Source: Flammula alnicola (taxonomy: Eukaryota > Basidiomycota > Agaricomycetes > Agaricales > Strophariaceae). Taken from it: a DNA stretch of 64,000 bases. Position 1 is the first letter of the stretch. Each line of letters starts with the position of its first letter. Of this stretch, positions 1-12,331 are shown piece by piece. The translations under genes were made by a program, and so were the position numbers. The notes below the pieces were generated by a model. The model saw only the letters and a list, made by a program, of their open reading frames with translations. It was not told where the DNA came from and did no database searches. The stretch is from the NCBI GenBank assembly GCA_015499995.1, contig JADNRV010000154.1, forward strand, positions 1-64,000, given 5' to 3'.

Positions 1-832
1 AGCAGAGGATGATGATTTCGGTTGTGGTGTGCATCAGAGGGTAGCAGTGAAGAGTAGTAGCATGTGGAGATGTGTGACAAGTGGAGAGAGAGAGAGCGTG
101 ATGTGAACATGTAACAGAGGTGCCCAGCGTGAATGCATAGCAGAGGCATGTAATACAAATGTGCAACGCAGGCCCCCGATGCAGTTTGAATGAATGCGAC
201 ACGAATGATGGGCTCATGGGGCCTGCGCCTAGGTGTCTCTGAGAGCAACCGTGAATGAATTGGAGCTAGGCTGCAAAGGGTGCAGTTTGTGCAGATAGCT
301 GCATCGTAACTGGAGGTGGAATCGGGGGTGCAGATGAGGTACGGAGCGCAGCGTCAGTGGTGTGGTGAATCCACGGAGGTGTGCCAGACTCCTTCTGCAG
401 CATTGGATGGACTCACCTCACCTTTCCTAGGTTCTAGTACACCTGTATCTCATTCCTCATATCATAGGGTGCAGCACACAATGGATATGCAGGGGGGTCC
501 TGGGGCTGTGGGAGAGGGCGGGAGTCAGTCACAGGTGATGGTGATGGCCATCTGGGTGAGTCAATCACAAATGGCATTCTAGGGAGCTCTGCCCACTCCA
601 TCCCCCCAGCTATTCCATGCACATGTCAGCATCTTCATTTTCCCCACAGACAGTGTGCCTGGTATCAGAAAAAGGGGGTGCTTCTCTCGCACAATGCTGC
701 TTACACCCTCACTGGAGTTCGCTTCTCCGCCTTCACCTGCATAGCTGCAGCAGCTCTTGCAGAGCCAGAGTTTCTGACCAAGAGCCACCTCTGAAACATT
801 TTCTTGTGCTATGGAGTATACATGCAGTCTAA

Positions 833-2794
833 CTAGTACCGATGAGATAAAGAGAGCAAGATGCCTACCATCCACACTTGCTGAGTAAATGCGGCGCAGG
901 CAGTTTCAGCTGGACTTACAACTCCAGTCAGCCCTGCTTTGCGAGCCTCTTGCAAGGTGTCGTAGCTAGTCTCTGGGCCATGGTACATTGTTGCCTGGTT
1001 GAAATACACCAGACTCCCTCTGCCTTCATCACCTTCACCTCCCAGAGGGCGCGATTTCTCTGGTGTTGGCTTCTCTCCATCTGTGACAACAAATTTGAAA
1101 TCTAGAAAAAAGCAAACATCTATTAGCCAACTCCATCTGTTTTGCTGCATAAACATGCACCTTTAACATCAATGTTAAAGTGGTAGAGCAGAGACGAAGG
1201 CTAGAGGAAGACTACCCAAGGTGGCAGCTCAATCACAACACCTGCCTCCCAAAGGATGAGCCAGGCCTTTGCTTTGTGATCAAAAACCTTTCCTGGGGAA
1301 GGAGGTTAGGCAGGTTGCAGACCAGGGTATGTGGAAGAGCATACCTGGTATAAGGTAGATGACCAGAGCACAGACACCGATGTCATTCTTTGCATTGGCG
1401 TGGGGCTTTGTGAATATTCGCCTTTGGCCTAGGAACATGCCATTGATGCACAGGTTCCAGAAGTAGCCAAAGAGAGGTCATATTCTGTGGTGCTGGAAGT
1501 GCCAATCTGATGACTTGAGGAAGCACACTGTGATTCCTAGAAAGATAGTCAGGATCAAAGAAGATATGAGGCTGCTGAAAGTGGGTCAATGCCAAGTCAA
1601 TGCAAGAGAGAGGACCGGCGTACGTGATTCTCTGGACAATTTCAGTCTGGCTGAAAGCAGTGACAGCCTGGATGTTGTCGATATGAAAACGAGTCAGCAT
1701 AGGTTCCTGAAAAAAGGGTCAACAGTCGCTACAGGACTTTTGTGGGGAGGTGCTTGCCTTGGTGTATTGGTAGTTGTGGCCTGTGATACAGGGGAAGTGA
1801 GAGCCTCTGCTTCCCTTGGCATTGATGGCAGCCAGCTGTGGGTTGTCCAAGTGCAGGCGCAGAAGGGACTCTATGGCTGTGTAGAACTCGGATGCATTCT
1901 CCTTCATCTACTTGAACTGCGTGGTGCGATATGCAAACATTCTCTTGGTCAAGCAGGATCGCAGGCTGCAGCTTCTCTCTGGATGAAATTTAGCAGGCGG
2001 TCATTGAATTTGGAGGGAAATGTACTGTCATAGCAGATCAGGTAGAAGAAGGCCTCCAGGATCTCCTTGATTGCGCCAGATCTATAGGTGGCATCAATTT
2101 GCTTGCGGTCCTGGAGCAGAGGGGCCCTCCCATGCCAACTGGTCACTGTATACCAAGTGTCACTGTCGACGCTGTAGCGACTGCTCTTGTACAACTCTGT
2201 GATGTGGTATGCTCAAGGAGTTATAGTGGCTAGCTTCCCCAGGTAGCTGTCACTGCCAGAGGCCTGCTGCTCCACTGTGAGTCGCTTACCGGCATGCTTC
2301 TTCTTCTTCTTTTTCTTTTTTTTGGCTGGCCCTTCCTCTGCACTCAGCTTCAGTTGCAGTTGGCAGATTAGTGCCAGGTGTTTCACCATGGCTGGGATAG
2401 CTGGCTCCTCTGTGGGCCCAGCAGCAGGCTGCAGCTCTGGAAGGTCGAACACAGCAGCATCGTACTCTTCACTGATGGGTGGAAACAGCTTCTCCTTGGT
2501 GGCTTGCTCTCAGTAGCTGGCGATGATGCTAGCCAGGTCAAATTTTGACCAGAAGGGTGTAGGGGTTTGCTCATTGATCTCTAGTGAGCTGCTCTGCTTT
2601 TCAAGTACAGGACACTCTGCACCTGGCGAGTAGAGCGGTTCGCTGCAGGGTATATCAGGCAGTGCAGTGGGCTCTGCACTGTCTGACCTACTGAGCAAAA
2701 TGGGAGGGTGTGTGCCCTCAGGCTGAGCAGGGGTACAAGGGTCGACAGGGAGACCCCTTGAGCATAGGTTGTAGGGAAAAGTCAGCAGTGTCAC
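833..2794 (-). pseudogene. decayed protein-coding remnant, unidentified
   Basis: Several minus-strand open segments (2794-2510, 2452-2213, 2194-1949, 1907-1719, 1700-1383, 1156-833) follow one another in changing frames and look like fragments of one multi-exon gene. The 2452-2213 segment has a run of nine lysines, a possible nuclear localisation signal. The 2194-1949 segment has an aromatic-rich stretch around FFYLICYDS. The reading frame shifts near 1950 and meets a stop before it resumes at 1907. The general look (basic region, then a predicted helical domain) resembles the DUF6532 proteins common in Agaricomycetes, but this is a weak impression. I see no intact start-to-stop gene. It may equally be an eroded transposon gene. 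Confidence 0.3.
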
Positions 2795-3652
2795 AGGCCC
2801 CGCAACACCTCACCTGCTACGGAAACTGTAGGGTTCACGGGGAAGCCGGTACAGCACTGCCCGGAGGTTCTCCAAGGCAGAGGAGGTGCTTTCCACTGAA
2901 GGAGGCACATGAGCATGTCTCTGAGATAAGGGGGCATGAACTTACATCATTCCATGCACATACTCTGTGCGAGGCAAAGAAAATGCGTAAAATCCACGTA
3001 ATGACACATGTAGTTGGGCCGAGCAGCAAGGGCAAAAGTAGCGAGTGTTGATGGGGGAATACAGCTCTACACAGAGAGACTGGGGGGTGCCAGCAGTGGG
3101 AGTGGAGGTGATGCAGGAGCTTGCTGGTGCATCGACTGGAGATTCACAGTGCAAATAGACCGCAGTGGGTACTCCCAGTCAGATTTGTTATGGAATACGG
3201 ATGCACTTGAGATTTTCACAAGTGCCAAATGAACATGAGACAAACAGACCAACAGCATCTGATCCAAACAAACCACACCCAAGACCGAAGGGACCACATG
3301 CAGAAGAAACATCTGCAAAGGAGAACTGGAGTGGCAAATGCAATGGCAGGATACAGCTTCTTCTGGTGGGGAGTGTATGCAACAAAGTGCAGTGGTCGAT
3401 GGACAGTAGCAGATAGTCCACCCTGCGGTGAGTTTTGCGTGCACTTCTTGGCCATGGGTCAGCTCTAGTTTGTGCCGGTGGGGCCTGTGTAGATACAGAT
3501 ATAGAAATTGAGATCGAGGGCAGACGAAAGCACCTCTCTGAGGGGTTCTTGAGCCTGGGTGTCCTCCACTATCATCTGGGACGGGTACACCAACACACAC
3601 TCACTTGATTTCTTGTTCACTCCATATCAACTCCAAGTGAATTTTTTCAACT
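2795..3652. other. no recognisable gene
   Basis: Overlapping open frames occur on both strands, the longest on the minus strand at 3600-3067. They are rich in Cys, Ser and Pro and show no domain, and none is clearly favoured by composition. I annotate no gene here. Confidence 0.4.
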
Positions 3653-3667
3653 AGAGCATGCAGCTTC

Positions 3668-3670
3668 TTT

Positions 3671-3711
<41 letters not shown>

Positions 3712-5867
3712 ACAATTTATATACCGGTGCATGATCGCAGGCCGGACCCTATCTAATACAAGCAAGTACGCTACAATACCCAAAGCAAAAGAAAGGAGTT
3801 GGTTGCTCGCAGGGGAGCATGCGACGCGGGCGAGACTGCACAGCAGCCTGAAACCCAGATAGTGGACCTTGCAGCCCAGGAAATACAGACGTGCGGCGTA
3901 GTTAACGCTACCGAGCATAAGGTAAATATGGATTAAAAGGGTGGACAGGGGGGTCACCCAGATGCGAGAGGAGCCTGCCAGGCCCTCCCCGATTGGATGG
4001 TAAAATCGACGTGGTCATAGCTAAGCAAGAACCGAAGTCCAAGCCGCCGTCCACCAAGCCGGGTCCAGAACGACGCAGCGAAAAACCCGACCCCGAAGGG
4101 TAGAGCCTCCCTAACCTGGAACGACCAGGTCCGCCAGCCTCTCGGCCTTTGACTGCACTGAGCCAACACTCACGGGCAGTGAGTCACTTTGACCGCAGCG
4201 CCACCCGCACATGAGATTACCCCCCATCCGGAGTCCCTCATCTGACTCCGGCCTGGGGCCGGCTGAATGCAAACGCACTAGGGTTGTTGCTCAAATATTT
4301 CTCAAGACCCCACACTAGGTGCGGGGCCCTGTAAGGTAGCATCGGGAGCTTTGGGCACCCAAAGAGGTGATCGCGCGTCTGAGGATAAACCCCACACGTG
4401 CAACCGAGAGCTAATGGATCGTCAATTTTGAACGGCTCATAGTACGAGCCGATCGGAGCATGATTCATTATTACACGGCACATGCGGGCGAACAACTGAG
4501 AGTTGCAGCCACCCACTTCAAGCCATGGCCCGCCACGAATGGGGGTCAGACGGAGAGGATTACCCTTTAGATCCTCTAACTCCAAGAAATTGGAGCCAAG
4601 CAAATTGGGAACCTCGTCAACCTCTGTCAACCAGGCATCCCGCGCTACAGTGTCAGCTCTGTTCTTGAGCCAAGCAATAGATAGAGGGGTATTCAGTGTA
4701 ACAGGTACACCTGGAAACCCAAGGATGAGGTCATGAGCCTCTTGATGGACGTCTCACTCCATATCGGAGGGAGACTCTGCAAAAATGACTTTTCGGTTGC
4801 CACCACCCTGGAACCATTGTTCAAGTGTCCGACATACTATCAGAGATGAGCCCTGATGAGAATGCAGGGAAGGATCAACGGCCATTCGAGCAGCGTGCAT
4901 CGAATCCGTGAAAATGACTATCCTGGTGACATCTCCGAATGCTACCATTGCGGAGATGGCCACCGAGACGGCATCGAGCTCAGCATCAGTGCTTATTGCC
5001 CGCCCAGAAGAGTGGCATCTGGCTAAGACCAGTGCACCCTGCTGTTTGATAACAATGCCGTTGGCGGCCTGCCAGGGCCCCGGAGGGACCGAGCCGTCGA
5101 CACCAGCATATGCAGTTCCTGGCTCATCGTCACACTTTTCGATGAGTTTATCCAGTATGATTTTCCATGCAGTATCAGGGTCTTCTGCCCTACTGATACA
5201 GGGTTTAGCCATCCATGTAAACCGGCTCACATGCCGGTCCATTAGACGATATCCAGGCCTGGCGTCTGGAGCAAATGGCTCCAGTTCCTCCAGACCAGCG
5301 GGGTGGAACAATGCATTGCCCGCAAGTCCGCCGTGCAACTTTTCTCATTGACAGTCGGTCATATTCTCCATAGCCATCTTATGAGGAATGGCTCTTTTAA
5401 GTAGAGGCCCAGCCATGAAAGACCGGACCGGGTGCGTATCAGACAAGAGAGAAATCCGAGCTATCGATCGGGAGTTCAGTCTGTCCAAAAGTAGATGCAT
5501 GGGCAGAAGGCCCACAAGGGCCTCGACGCCACGCGAGGGAGAGGTGCGGAAGCACCCAGTAATCCAAAGCCCAGCTTTACGCTGAACATTGGTGAGTTGA
5601 GCAATAAGGCCCTTGTTACGGCCCTTACGGAAATACCACATGCGGTAACCATAAGTAATTATGGGGATAATGCACGTGTGGTAGAGGAGGTGCTTAAGAT
5701 GCGGCGGCAACCCTCTGGTAGAAGACCCAAGCATTTTCATCGAAACAACCGATGTAAATCCTTTGGTGGAATAATATCTCACATGCTCCTTGAAAGTGAG
5801 CTTACAATCAAAATAGAACCCAAGATACCACCAGAACAGTTTTGGCTTGAGCCATTTGCCTGCAGTG
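3668..5867 (-). mobile_element. 5'-truncated LINE (Tad-like), minus strand
   Basis: The insertion is flanked by a 15-bp direct repeat, agagcatgcagcttc, at 3653-3667 and 5868-5882, the signature of target-primed reverse transcription. The plus strand starts with a run of 34 T (3672-3705), which is the poly(A) tail of a minus-strand element. Next to it lies a 3' tail starting aaatcaacaatttat that recurs at 55041 and 59615. The element encodes the C-terminal part of a reverse transcriptase, an RNase H and a CCHC-like motif. It is truncated at its 5' end inside the RT, at the position matching about 62590 in the longer copy at 57283-62891. Confidence 0.92.
4238..5867 (-). pseudogene. LINE ORF2 C-terminal remnant (RT tail, RNase H, CCHC-like)
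   Basis: Three minus-strand segments in order are the C-terminal third of a LINE ORF2 protein. 5782-5345 is the end of the reverse transcriptase (from RYYSTKGFTS through YGYRMWYFRK to WITGCF) and matches 62660-62891 closely. 5338-4754 is an RNase H domain with the acidic residues expected for catalysis: DGS, then the Glu in DAELDAV, then FTDSMHAA. 4630-4238 has the terminal cysteine/histidine motif CTCGVYPQTRDHLFGC seen after RNase H in Tad and I-type LINEs. Frame changes between the segments show it is not functional. No endonuclease or N-terminal RT is present in this copy. Confidence 0.88.
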
Positions 5868-5882
5868 AGAGCATGCAGCTTC

Positions 5883-6379
5883 GACTACTAGACTATCGTT
5901 GGGAGACAAGGGGTTCATACGTATGCCGGTAGCGAGAAAAAAATTGTGGGTCTGTCTTGAACATCTACTGTGGTCATATGTGCCTTTATTGACCTCTATC
6001 AGCCATCATCATGAGACAGAGGAAAGAGAGCCCACGCTTTGCTTGCAGACAAGGGCAGGTGCAAGAAGACAAGAAAAAACAAAAAAAAATTACTCATTGC
6101 CTCCGAGGCCAAGGGTGTATAAAAAGTATCAGTCCAAAAACAAATTACAATGCCAAGAAAGGTCATGCAAGCTATTCCTGCTCAAAATCTTGTCTTTCCA
6201 GGCAAGAACACCTGGCACTTCAACGCATCTAACCCACGGACAAACATCCTCATGGCTCTCTCTCTTGGGATAGTTGGATTGAAAACTCGAGTAGGTGTAG
6301 AGTCCATAGAACCTACGTCATTGGTCTAGGCTAGCTGGGTTCGAAATACGGTCCACTTGAAAACAGCGGTTATTGCACT
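5883..6379. other. no recognisable gene
   Basis: This interval follows the LINE target site. It holds only short, unsupported open frames and an A-rich patch near 6075-6095. Nothing else is visible. Confidence 0.4.
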
Positions 6380-7428
6380 GTCATATCATGTTGTCGTAAC
6401 CCAGTTTGAGCAGATATCTGCCCAAGGTCTTGCTTCCTATGAAACAGAGAGTGATCATGTTGAAGCAGGACAGCTGCCTCATTTCATAGACAAGAGTGCC
6501 CAGTGCTTGGCATTGCACTTGTCTAGTGCTGTCCTCCAGCGTTGGGATGCAGCACCATTCAAGTGACAGCTGGTGAGAGATCCGGGTTGCAGAGTCAAGT
6601 GCACACAAAAAGGTGGCGAGGCAGACACGCACAGGACCCTGGTCATCATGGATCTCTGTTCAAAAAGGCATTCGTCAGTATCGACCAAAAAGACTAGGGT
6701 TGTGGTATCCAAACCATTGTAGTACACCATAACCAGCTTCATGTTCAGAGCAGAAGCAAGGACCTATTTAAATGGCTCATAGATGTTGCTGTCATCATTG
6801 GGAGGCAGGGACCACCACAAGAGGATGTGTGTGAGGACTGGGAATTTGAACTCACTTCTATCAAGGAATAGGAGGGATTGACCTGATCCCCACTCGCAGA
6901 GCGTCAGCGTCTGGAGAGGAACTGGATGTCGAAGAGGCTGGGTGGGATGAGCCAATACAGACTCTACAAGCTAGACGTGGCAGACTGTGGCAAAAGTCTG
7001 AAGAGATGCATGACCGATGCTGCCATAAACCACTGCAAGGATATTTGCAGCAGTGGAGATGATGTTGGCCACGGCGTGAAGGTACAGAGGGGGAGTCTGC
7101 GTGTGCCGAGAAGGTGAAACTTGATGCACTCCAACCGACTGGACTGGCAGAAAAGGTTGAGGACACCAAGGCATCACTGTTTGTCCATGGGGTCTAAACT
7201 CGCTCAGAGATAGCGGACATGTGAGGGGAGATCAGCATTTTTGGAAGCTAAATGAGAGAATTTTGAGTAGTTGTCATGTGATCACAGTTCGAGGAACTGC
7301 CATAGGTAGGATCACGCAAAAGGGTATAGCAAATGAGAGACAAGGGACATGGCACAGAGTGTATCCTGAGCATCCTGGTGACCGAGTTCGTTAATGATGA
7401 GAAGAATAATGTTGAGAGGAAACTACAT
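6380..7428 (-). pseudogene. F-box protein relic (copy 0, diverged)
   Basis: An ATG at 7428 (followed at once by TAG) opens an F-box-like start, FPLNIILLIINELGHQD, continuing LCAMSLVSHLLYPF and YLWQFLEL. F-box proteins bind Skp1 and recruit substrates to SCF ubiquitin ligases; that is family knowledge and not shown here. Within the first 110 codons there are four in-frame TGA stops, each where an arginine would fit, and frame shifts follow. Further down, 6955-6764 (GSGQSLLFL, LTHILLWWSLP) aligns with the matching part of copies A to D downstream, so it belongs to the same tandem family, more diverged. A transposon sits about 50 bp upstream of its start (7482). Confidence 0.6.
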
Positions 7429-7481
7429 TGTTGATGGGGACTTGGATGATAATCGTCCACTCCACAGATGGCCGCTATATA

Positions 7482-8438
7482 CAATACTTTTCATTCCTCC
7501 ACTGATTCCTCCCGGAATGACCGGATTCTGCAGGAATGGACAGGAATCTGCAGGAATGGACCAGAATCCACAGGAATGGACTCAATTCTGCAGGAATCCT
7601 GACCGGAATCCACAGGAATGACCAAAATTCCGGTTAGGACTTCAACTTGGTGGACTTAGACAGAACTCAGAGAAAAATATCACTCAAAAATTTTGCATCT
7701 TTCAGGAATTGAACCCAGAGCCCCGGAAGAAATCCAGTAGCTAATATCCCAGACCATTTAACCATTAGACCAGAGAACTGTTGCTAACCTACCAAAAACA
7801 TCAGACTACATACCCTATCTATCTATAATATATTTGTAGATTGCGTAACCAATTCTGAGAGATTCAGGGTCAATGGGGTACCATCAGATTCAGAATTTTA
7901 AGGACATTACAAATATGTATATGTCATCTCACTCGGGTAACTGAAATCCCCTTATTTGGTCTGTTTTGGGGACCGTGGGAACTTTTTGCCAAAAAAAGTA
8001 ACTATAGAGCATGCTTCCAGAATCACAAATATATCAAAATCATGTGACTAGCTGCTTTCGTCATCGAGAAAAATGCAAAAAACTTGCCCAAAGCCGGCGG
8101 TTTTGAAAATTGCATGTGCCAAATACAGAATATCTTGATTAGAAATAGGTTCCACAGTCTCATTTTGATGTCATTTTATGTAATAGTGTGATATTTTTAC
8201 GTTGTTGCTAAAAATAACCATATTTCCTTTTTTGGAAAAACCGGATTCCGGTGGCCATTCCGTTCCGGCCATTCCTGTTGGGTATTCCGGTTGCAGCTTA
8301 TTCCGGTCTGCATTCCTCCGGAATGAAATTTCACATTTTGGCTGGCCTCTCAGCCAAAATGACCCAAAAATTATTCCTCCGGAATGACCGGATTCCGCAG
8401 GATTCCGGTAGGAATCAGTGGAGGACAATAAAGACCTC
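7482..8438. mobile_element. 957-bp non-autonomous DNA element (KDZ-like ends)
   Basis: It is bounded by an exact 8-bp direct repeat, gctatata, at 7474-7481 and 8439-8446. Left terminus CAATACTTTTC, right terminus GAGGTCTTTATTG when read inward. Both subterminal regions carry many short GGAATNCC-like palindromes, and a longer inverted match (CCTCCACTGATTCCT) lies just inside each end. There is no coding capacity. The centre includes a tRNA-like module (7704-7780). A 972-bp near-identical sister lies at 27591-28562 and a fragment at 53207-53756. The ends match those of the KDZ transposon at 35177-41493, which is the likely source of transposase (inference). Confidence 0.88.
7704..7780 (-). other. 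tRNA-like module (box A and box B) inside transposon
   Basis: Read on the minus strand, the sequence starts GTTCTCTGGTCTAATGGTTA, with a box A match TGGTCTAATGGTTA (7773-7760). About 50 nt on comes a box B match GGTTCAATTCC (7715-7705). This is the layout of an internal Pol III promoter in a tRNA. The acceptor stem is not convincing, so it is a tRNA relic or mimic and not a functional tRNA gene. Confidence 0.6.
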
Positions 8439-8446
8439 GCTATATA

Positions 8447-8829
8447 GCCCATCTATGTGGTGAAGAAGCATTCATAATTCTGGATGCAATGTGCACCCTA
8501 AACATTAAATAAAAATAGATGATGCATAGTTGACTTAGAAGGGTGACTGCTTTGAAAGCAACAGCCCTTTCGCCTTTCTTTTATGGCATTCTTTGTCAAC
8601 AGGATGCCACCAGCTGAGGGAATCTCACCCTCAATGATGAGCATCTCTTTACCTGATGGGAATTTGATGACCGGCTCTTGTTGCAGCTCCGAGAGCAGAC
8701 AGGAATACAAACTATGCAACGGGATGAAGAGTAGCTACTGACAGCAGGTCCTTCAAGAGAATTCTACTTGTTTTTCATACTCCAACAGTTCACCAAGCCT
8801 GACATTTGTTTGAAGCGTCCTCATGGATT
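8447..8829 (-). other. small unidentified ORF remnant downstream of F-box copy A
   Basis: A minus-strand frame at 8719-8498 encodes about 70 residues (LLSELQQEPVIKFPSGKEM). The composition is protein-like but I do not recognise it. It may be a displaced 3' exon or C-terminal piece of the neighbouring F-box family. The rest of the interval shows nothing. Confidence 0.25.
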
Positions 8830-9919
8830 AGGTGAACGCAATCCTCCTCTAGTGTTTCTTTGAATACAAATGTTGTGTAGTGGATCTGGCCCATGTCCGC
8901 ACCCCTGCTATAGCAGCATTCATCGAGGTGAATACAAGAAACAGTCCCTTGCTCTATCAAAACTTTGCAGGCACGTCAAAGCACCTGAAGTCCGAAATCT
9001 ACCCCAGGTCCAAGCTCGAATGTGATGGTGTCGATTCCAGAGATACCACCCATCGCCGAAACAACACAGTCTACTTGCTGGTAATGCATGTCCTCTGACC
9101 CATAGTGCAGATAAAACCTCCATTCCAATGAAAGCGCACACGACTGATTGGGGTTTGACCTGATTTGGGACATGAAGCTTTGTAGATACTCAGGCATTTC
9201 ATGGTCTTGGTACCCTGCTTCAGTAGGTGTTCAGGATATATATGTCTTATAGTCAGGATAAAACTTACCTTCATCCACAGTGAGCATGGAGAGGTTGGGC
9301 GCTTTTTGTAAAACTTGGCCAATGCTCGCATATGAGTTGATTGGGCCTAAATGTGGACCCGAGTGGATGTATAGGTGCATGAGTGATGAGATGTCATAGT
9401 GGCAGATAGTGGACAGAGACTGTTCCCATGTATGAAACAATGTGAATGTTTTGAGGTGCAATCAGACCTCGCTGTCTGGCAACTCCGTGAAAGAAATGGA
9501 AGAGTAGAAGTAGAGCTCTAGGTGTTCAAGACAAGAGACCAAAAAGAATGGAAAATCCTGTATATGTTGGCGTGAGAGAACGGAGCATGCCAACATTGGT
9601 GAAATTGGGTGGCAGGAAGGCCCATGCGACAGAAACTTCCAGGCTAATGGTTTTCACGCTTGCTAAAAGTTCAATTCAGCACTAGACTTTTGATGTACAC
9701 TGCAAGGTGGGGTGAGCGGCGAAGCAGTTGGTGAAACACAGAGAACGTGAATGCTGGCAGAGGATGTGGCAAGGCACAACCACACAATGTAACCTCCTTG
9801 AACAGCATTGGCTGTGCAATTAAGTTGAATATCTTTGAAGAGAGGCAGATCACTTGAAGGTCTTTTCAGTCTTTGATGTGGCTGAAAATCAAGTGCTGGA
9901 TTTCGAAAGGGAGGAACAT
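8830..9919 (-). pseudogene. F-box family pseudogene, copy A
   Basis: ATG at 9919 opens MFLPFEIQHLIFSHIKD, then an in-frame TGA, then KDLQVICLSSKIFNLIAQPM, the F-box-like start shared by copies B to D. The TGA falls where other copies have Arg or Trp. Later parts are spread over different frames: a central repeat-rich region around 9461-9231, then a 54-nt intron at 9215-9268 (GTAAGT donor, branch-like CCTGAAC, CAG acceptor). The exon after it starts with the YQDHEMPEYLQ-type segment found in all copies. Multiple stops and frame shifts make it non-coding. The likely ancestral role was an SCF substrate adaptor (family inference). Confidence 0.65.
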
Positions 9920-10620
9920 TTCAGTAGATATGGTGTAAAAAAAAAGTGTGAATGGGTGAGGGTTTGCGACTCTCTAGTCTCTTATATACATATGCATAAC
10001 TCTTGTTGCATTGTCTTCATGATGCGCCAAGTCTAAACTTTAAGCCAGGCTTCTGGTTCTGATCCACATTGTCACATCTAAATCAATCCTTCGCACACCC
10101 CATAGCTCTAAGCCAGACAAGTATCCCTCCACTGCCACTCCCCGTGTCACTGCCTCTATCCTGCTGCTTCCACTGTACCGACTCTGGAGGACATTTTCAT
10201 TTATAGAAATGTCTCGTACCAGATTATACCGAAACACCAAGTCCCAGGTTGATCTGTGAGAAAACACCCTTATCCGTGAGAGTAAAGAAGCACTGCTCAT
10301 ACTCTTCCGCAAGGAAAAGTGAGTGTAGGCGCTTAGCATGATTGATAGCAAAGTCTGTTTGAAGACTCTGGTGTAACCCCCACACCTTTAATCCATCAAA
10401 GCTTCCTGGCTCATGTACCGCACATGTAAGAAGATGACATCATTTGTAGAAAATATATGGTTTTGCAGTGCCGGAAACCCCAAGCAGCACAAGACTCTTC
10501 TGCGCTTCTGCGCTGCAGTCAGAGTGGCATGGTCAACTGTTCTTGCATGGAATGCCCTGGTCAAGACACCAAAAAAATGCCTGTTGCGCTGGACAAGACT
10601 ATGTACAAATAAAGCAATGA
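9920..10620. other. intergenic; no supported gene
   Basis: A minus-strand frame of about 100 codons (10351-10040) and plus-strand frames around 10413-10766 are open but unlike the F-box family, and the latter overlap copy B antisense. The segment near 9970-9990 carries a TATATACATATG motif resembling the promoter-proximal sequence before copies B and C. Confidence 0.35.
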
Positions 10621-11901
10621 CTAGGGATGGAGATCATCTATCGTCAGCAATTTCTCCAAGAGAAACCTGTTTGTTTTCCAGACCCCTATACTACCACGCA
10701 TGCGTAGTTGCAAAAAAGTGTCTTCGTGAACTTGGCAAATATGATCCTCTTCCAGTTTTTCTTTGAACACAAACATCATATGGTTGACCTGGGGTTCCGG
10801 GCCAAAATCTAGCAGGCCGTTTGCATCGATGCGAATACAAGAGACAGTCCCCTTCTCCATCAAGACTGCACATGCATGTCGAAGTACCTTGAGTTTCAAA
10901 TCATCTTCCAGTCTGCCAAGTACGAGTGCCACATAGTGGAGTCCTGATAGACCACCCATCATCATAATGATGGGGTCTACTTGCTTGTAATGCAGAACAC
11001 TCCACTCGTCGCTCACCACGAACCTCCATTCCAAACAAAATGGATGCAACTGAACGGTGTTCAGCTTGAGCTGGGACATGAAGGCATGCAGATGGTCTCC
11101 TAGCTCATTTACATATTAGCCTGTTCTGGTAGAATTTAGGAGGTGTAAGAATCACCCAAAGTGAAACTTATCATCATATTCTATGGTGAGTAGGGAGAGG
11201 TTGGGCGCTTGTTGTAAAACTCAGCCAAGACTGTTATATGGTTTGCCCCTCATCAAAGGTGGATCCCAGTGGATGAAAAGGTGTGTGAGCAATGGGAGGT
11301 GATAGCTGGAGATGCAAGACAGAGATTTTTCCGATGAATAGAAGGATATAACTGTTTCTAGACATGGTAGAGGCTCGCTGGGTGACAAACCCGTGAAAGA
11401 AACCAATATGTCATTGAAGATCAAGTGTTTCAAGGCAAATACCAAACAGCTTGGGAAATCCTGTAGACTTTCCAACATACTGATGGTGCAGTCCAAGCCC
11501 GGCGACCCTGTGAAGAGGCTTTCGAGAGCAATGGTGACCTCAGATGGCAGGTGGGTCCACTCGACACGCTCAACGCACAGGCGAACAAATTTAACCCTGC
11601 CCTCTGCCAAATGTTTCAAGAGCAGAGACACCTCCAGGCTGTGCTCCCGCTCCAGATACAACATGAGGCTTTTGACGTATGCTGCGAGGTGGGGTGAGAG
11701 GCAAAGCAGTTGGTAAAATGCAGCGAATGTAGCCATCAGTTGAGAGCATGGGGTGCTGTGCTCAGACAAACAGATCTCCTTGAACAGCATTGGCTGTGCC
11801 AAAGAGTTGAATCATTTGCAACAGCAGCAAATTGCTTGAAGGTCTCTGCGCTCATTGACATGGCTGAAAATCTCATGCTCGAGTTCAAGGGGGAGGAACA
11901 T
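10621..11901 (-). pseudogene. F-box family pseudogene, copy B
   Basis: ATG at 11901 opens MFLPLELEHEIFSHVNERRD and continues LQAICCCCK, then an in-frame TGA before FNSLAQPM. The long body 11802-11221 is well preserved (FYQLLCLSPHLAAYVKSL, a leucine-rich middle). Another TGA replaces the residue before VLQQAPNLSLL. At 11121-11171 the intron conserved in the other copies has a mutated donor, ATAAGT instead of GTAAGT, so splicing would fail. The second exon, 11079-10621, is intact over 152 codons (FCLEWRFVVSDEW, VDPIIMMMGGLSG). The copy is dead but recent enough for every domain to align. Confidence 0.72.
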
Positions 11902-11987
11902 GTTGGCAGCCATGGGTAGAAAAACAAACAAAAAAGGCAGGGTTTTGCGACTCTTGTATCAAAGTCTTTTTGAGGGGTTACATACAT

Positions 11988-12331
11988 ATGACTCTGAAAG
12001 AGTCTAACTCTTCGAGCGTGTAGGGATAACCTTTTTTTTTAAAATACCACCAGCGCAGCTGAATACCGAGCATCTCCTTTTTGGACACACATGTTGGAGT
12101 GTTCCATGGGATGAGGTTATACATTCAGCATGCACCCCTTATGGGATCGAGCTACTAGCTTGGCCCTGGTCAAGGAAGAGACAAGTTTTCATGTTGCACC
12201 AGACAAGATACAAGAACTATGGTAGATAAAAGCTATACACCAGGATGAAGATTGTCCATAGACAGCAAGTCCTCCAAGAGAATCATCTTCTTTTTCCAGA
12301 TACCTCTGGCAGTGCACCAGTTCAGATGCAT
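11988..12331. other. intergenic spacer of the F-box cluster
   Basis: A block near 11975-12030 (gggttacatacatatgactc, then gaaagagtctaa) recurs at 13575-13625, upstream of copy C. It was therefore duplicated with the genes and probably marks their shared promoter region. Confidence 0.5.

Noticed and set aside
1383..2794. Confident DUF6532 assignment
   Set aside because: Only a loose resemblance in one segment; frame shifts prevent a reliable alignment by eye.
3067..3600. 177-codon minus-strand ORF
   Set aside because: Cys/His/Pro-rich, no domain, other frames equally open, no homologous copy in the window.
7704..7780. Genuine tRNA gene
   Set aside because: Box A and B are good but acceptor and T stems do not pair convincingly, and the same module recurs in transposons.
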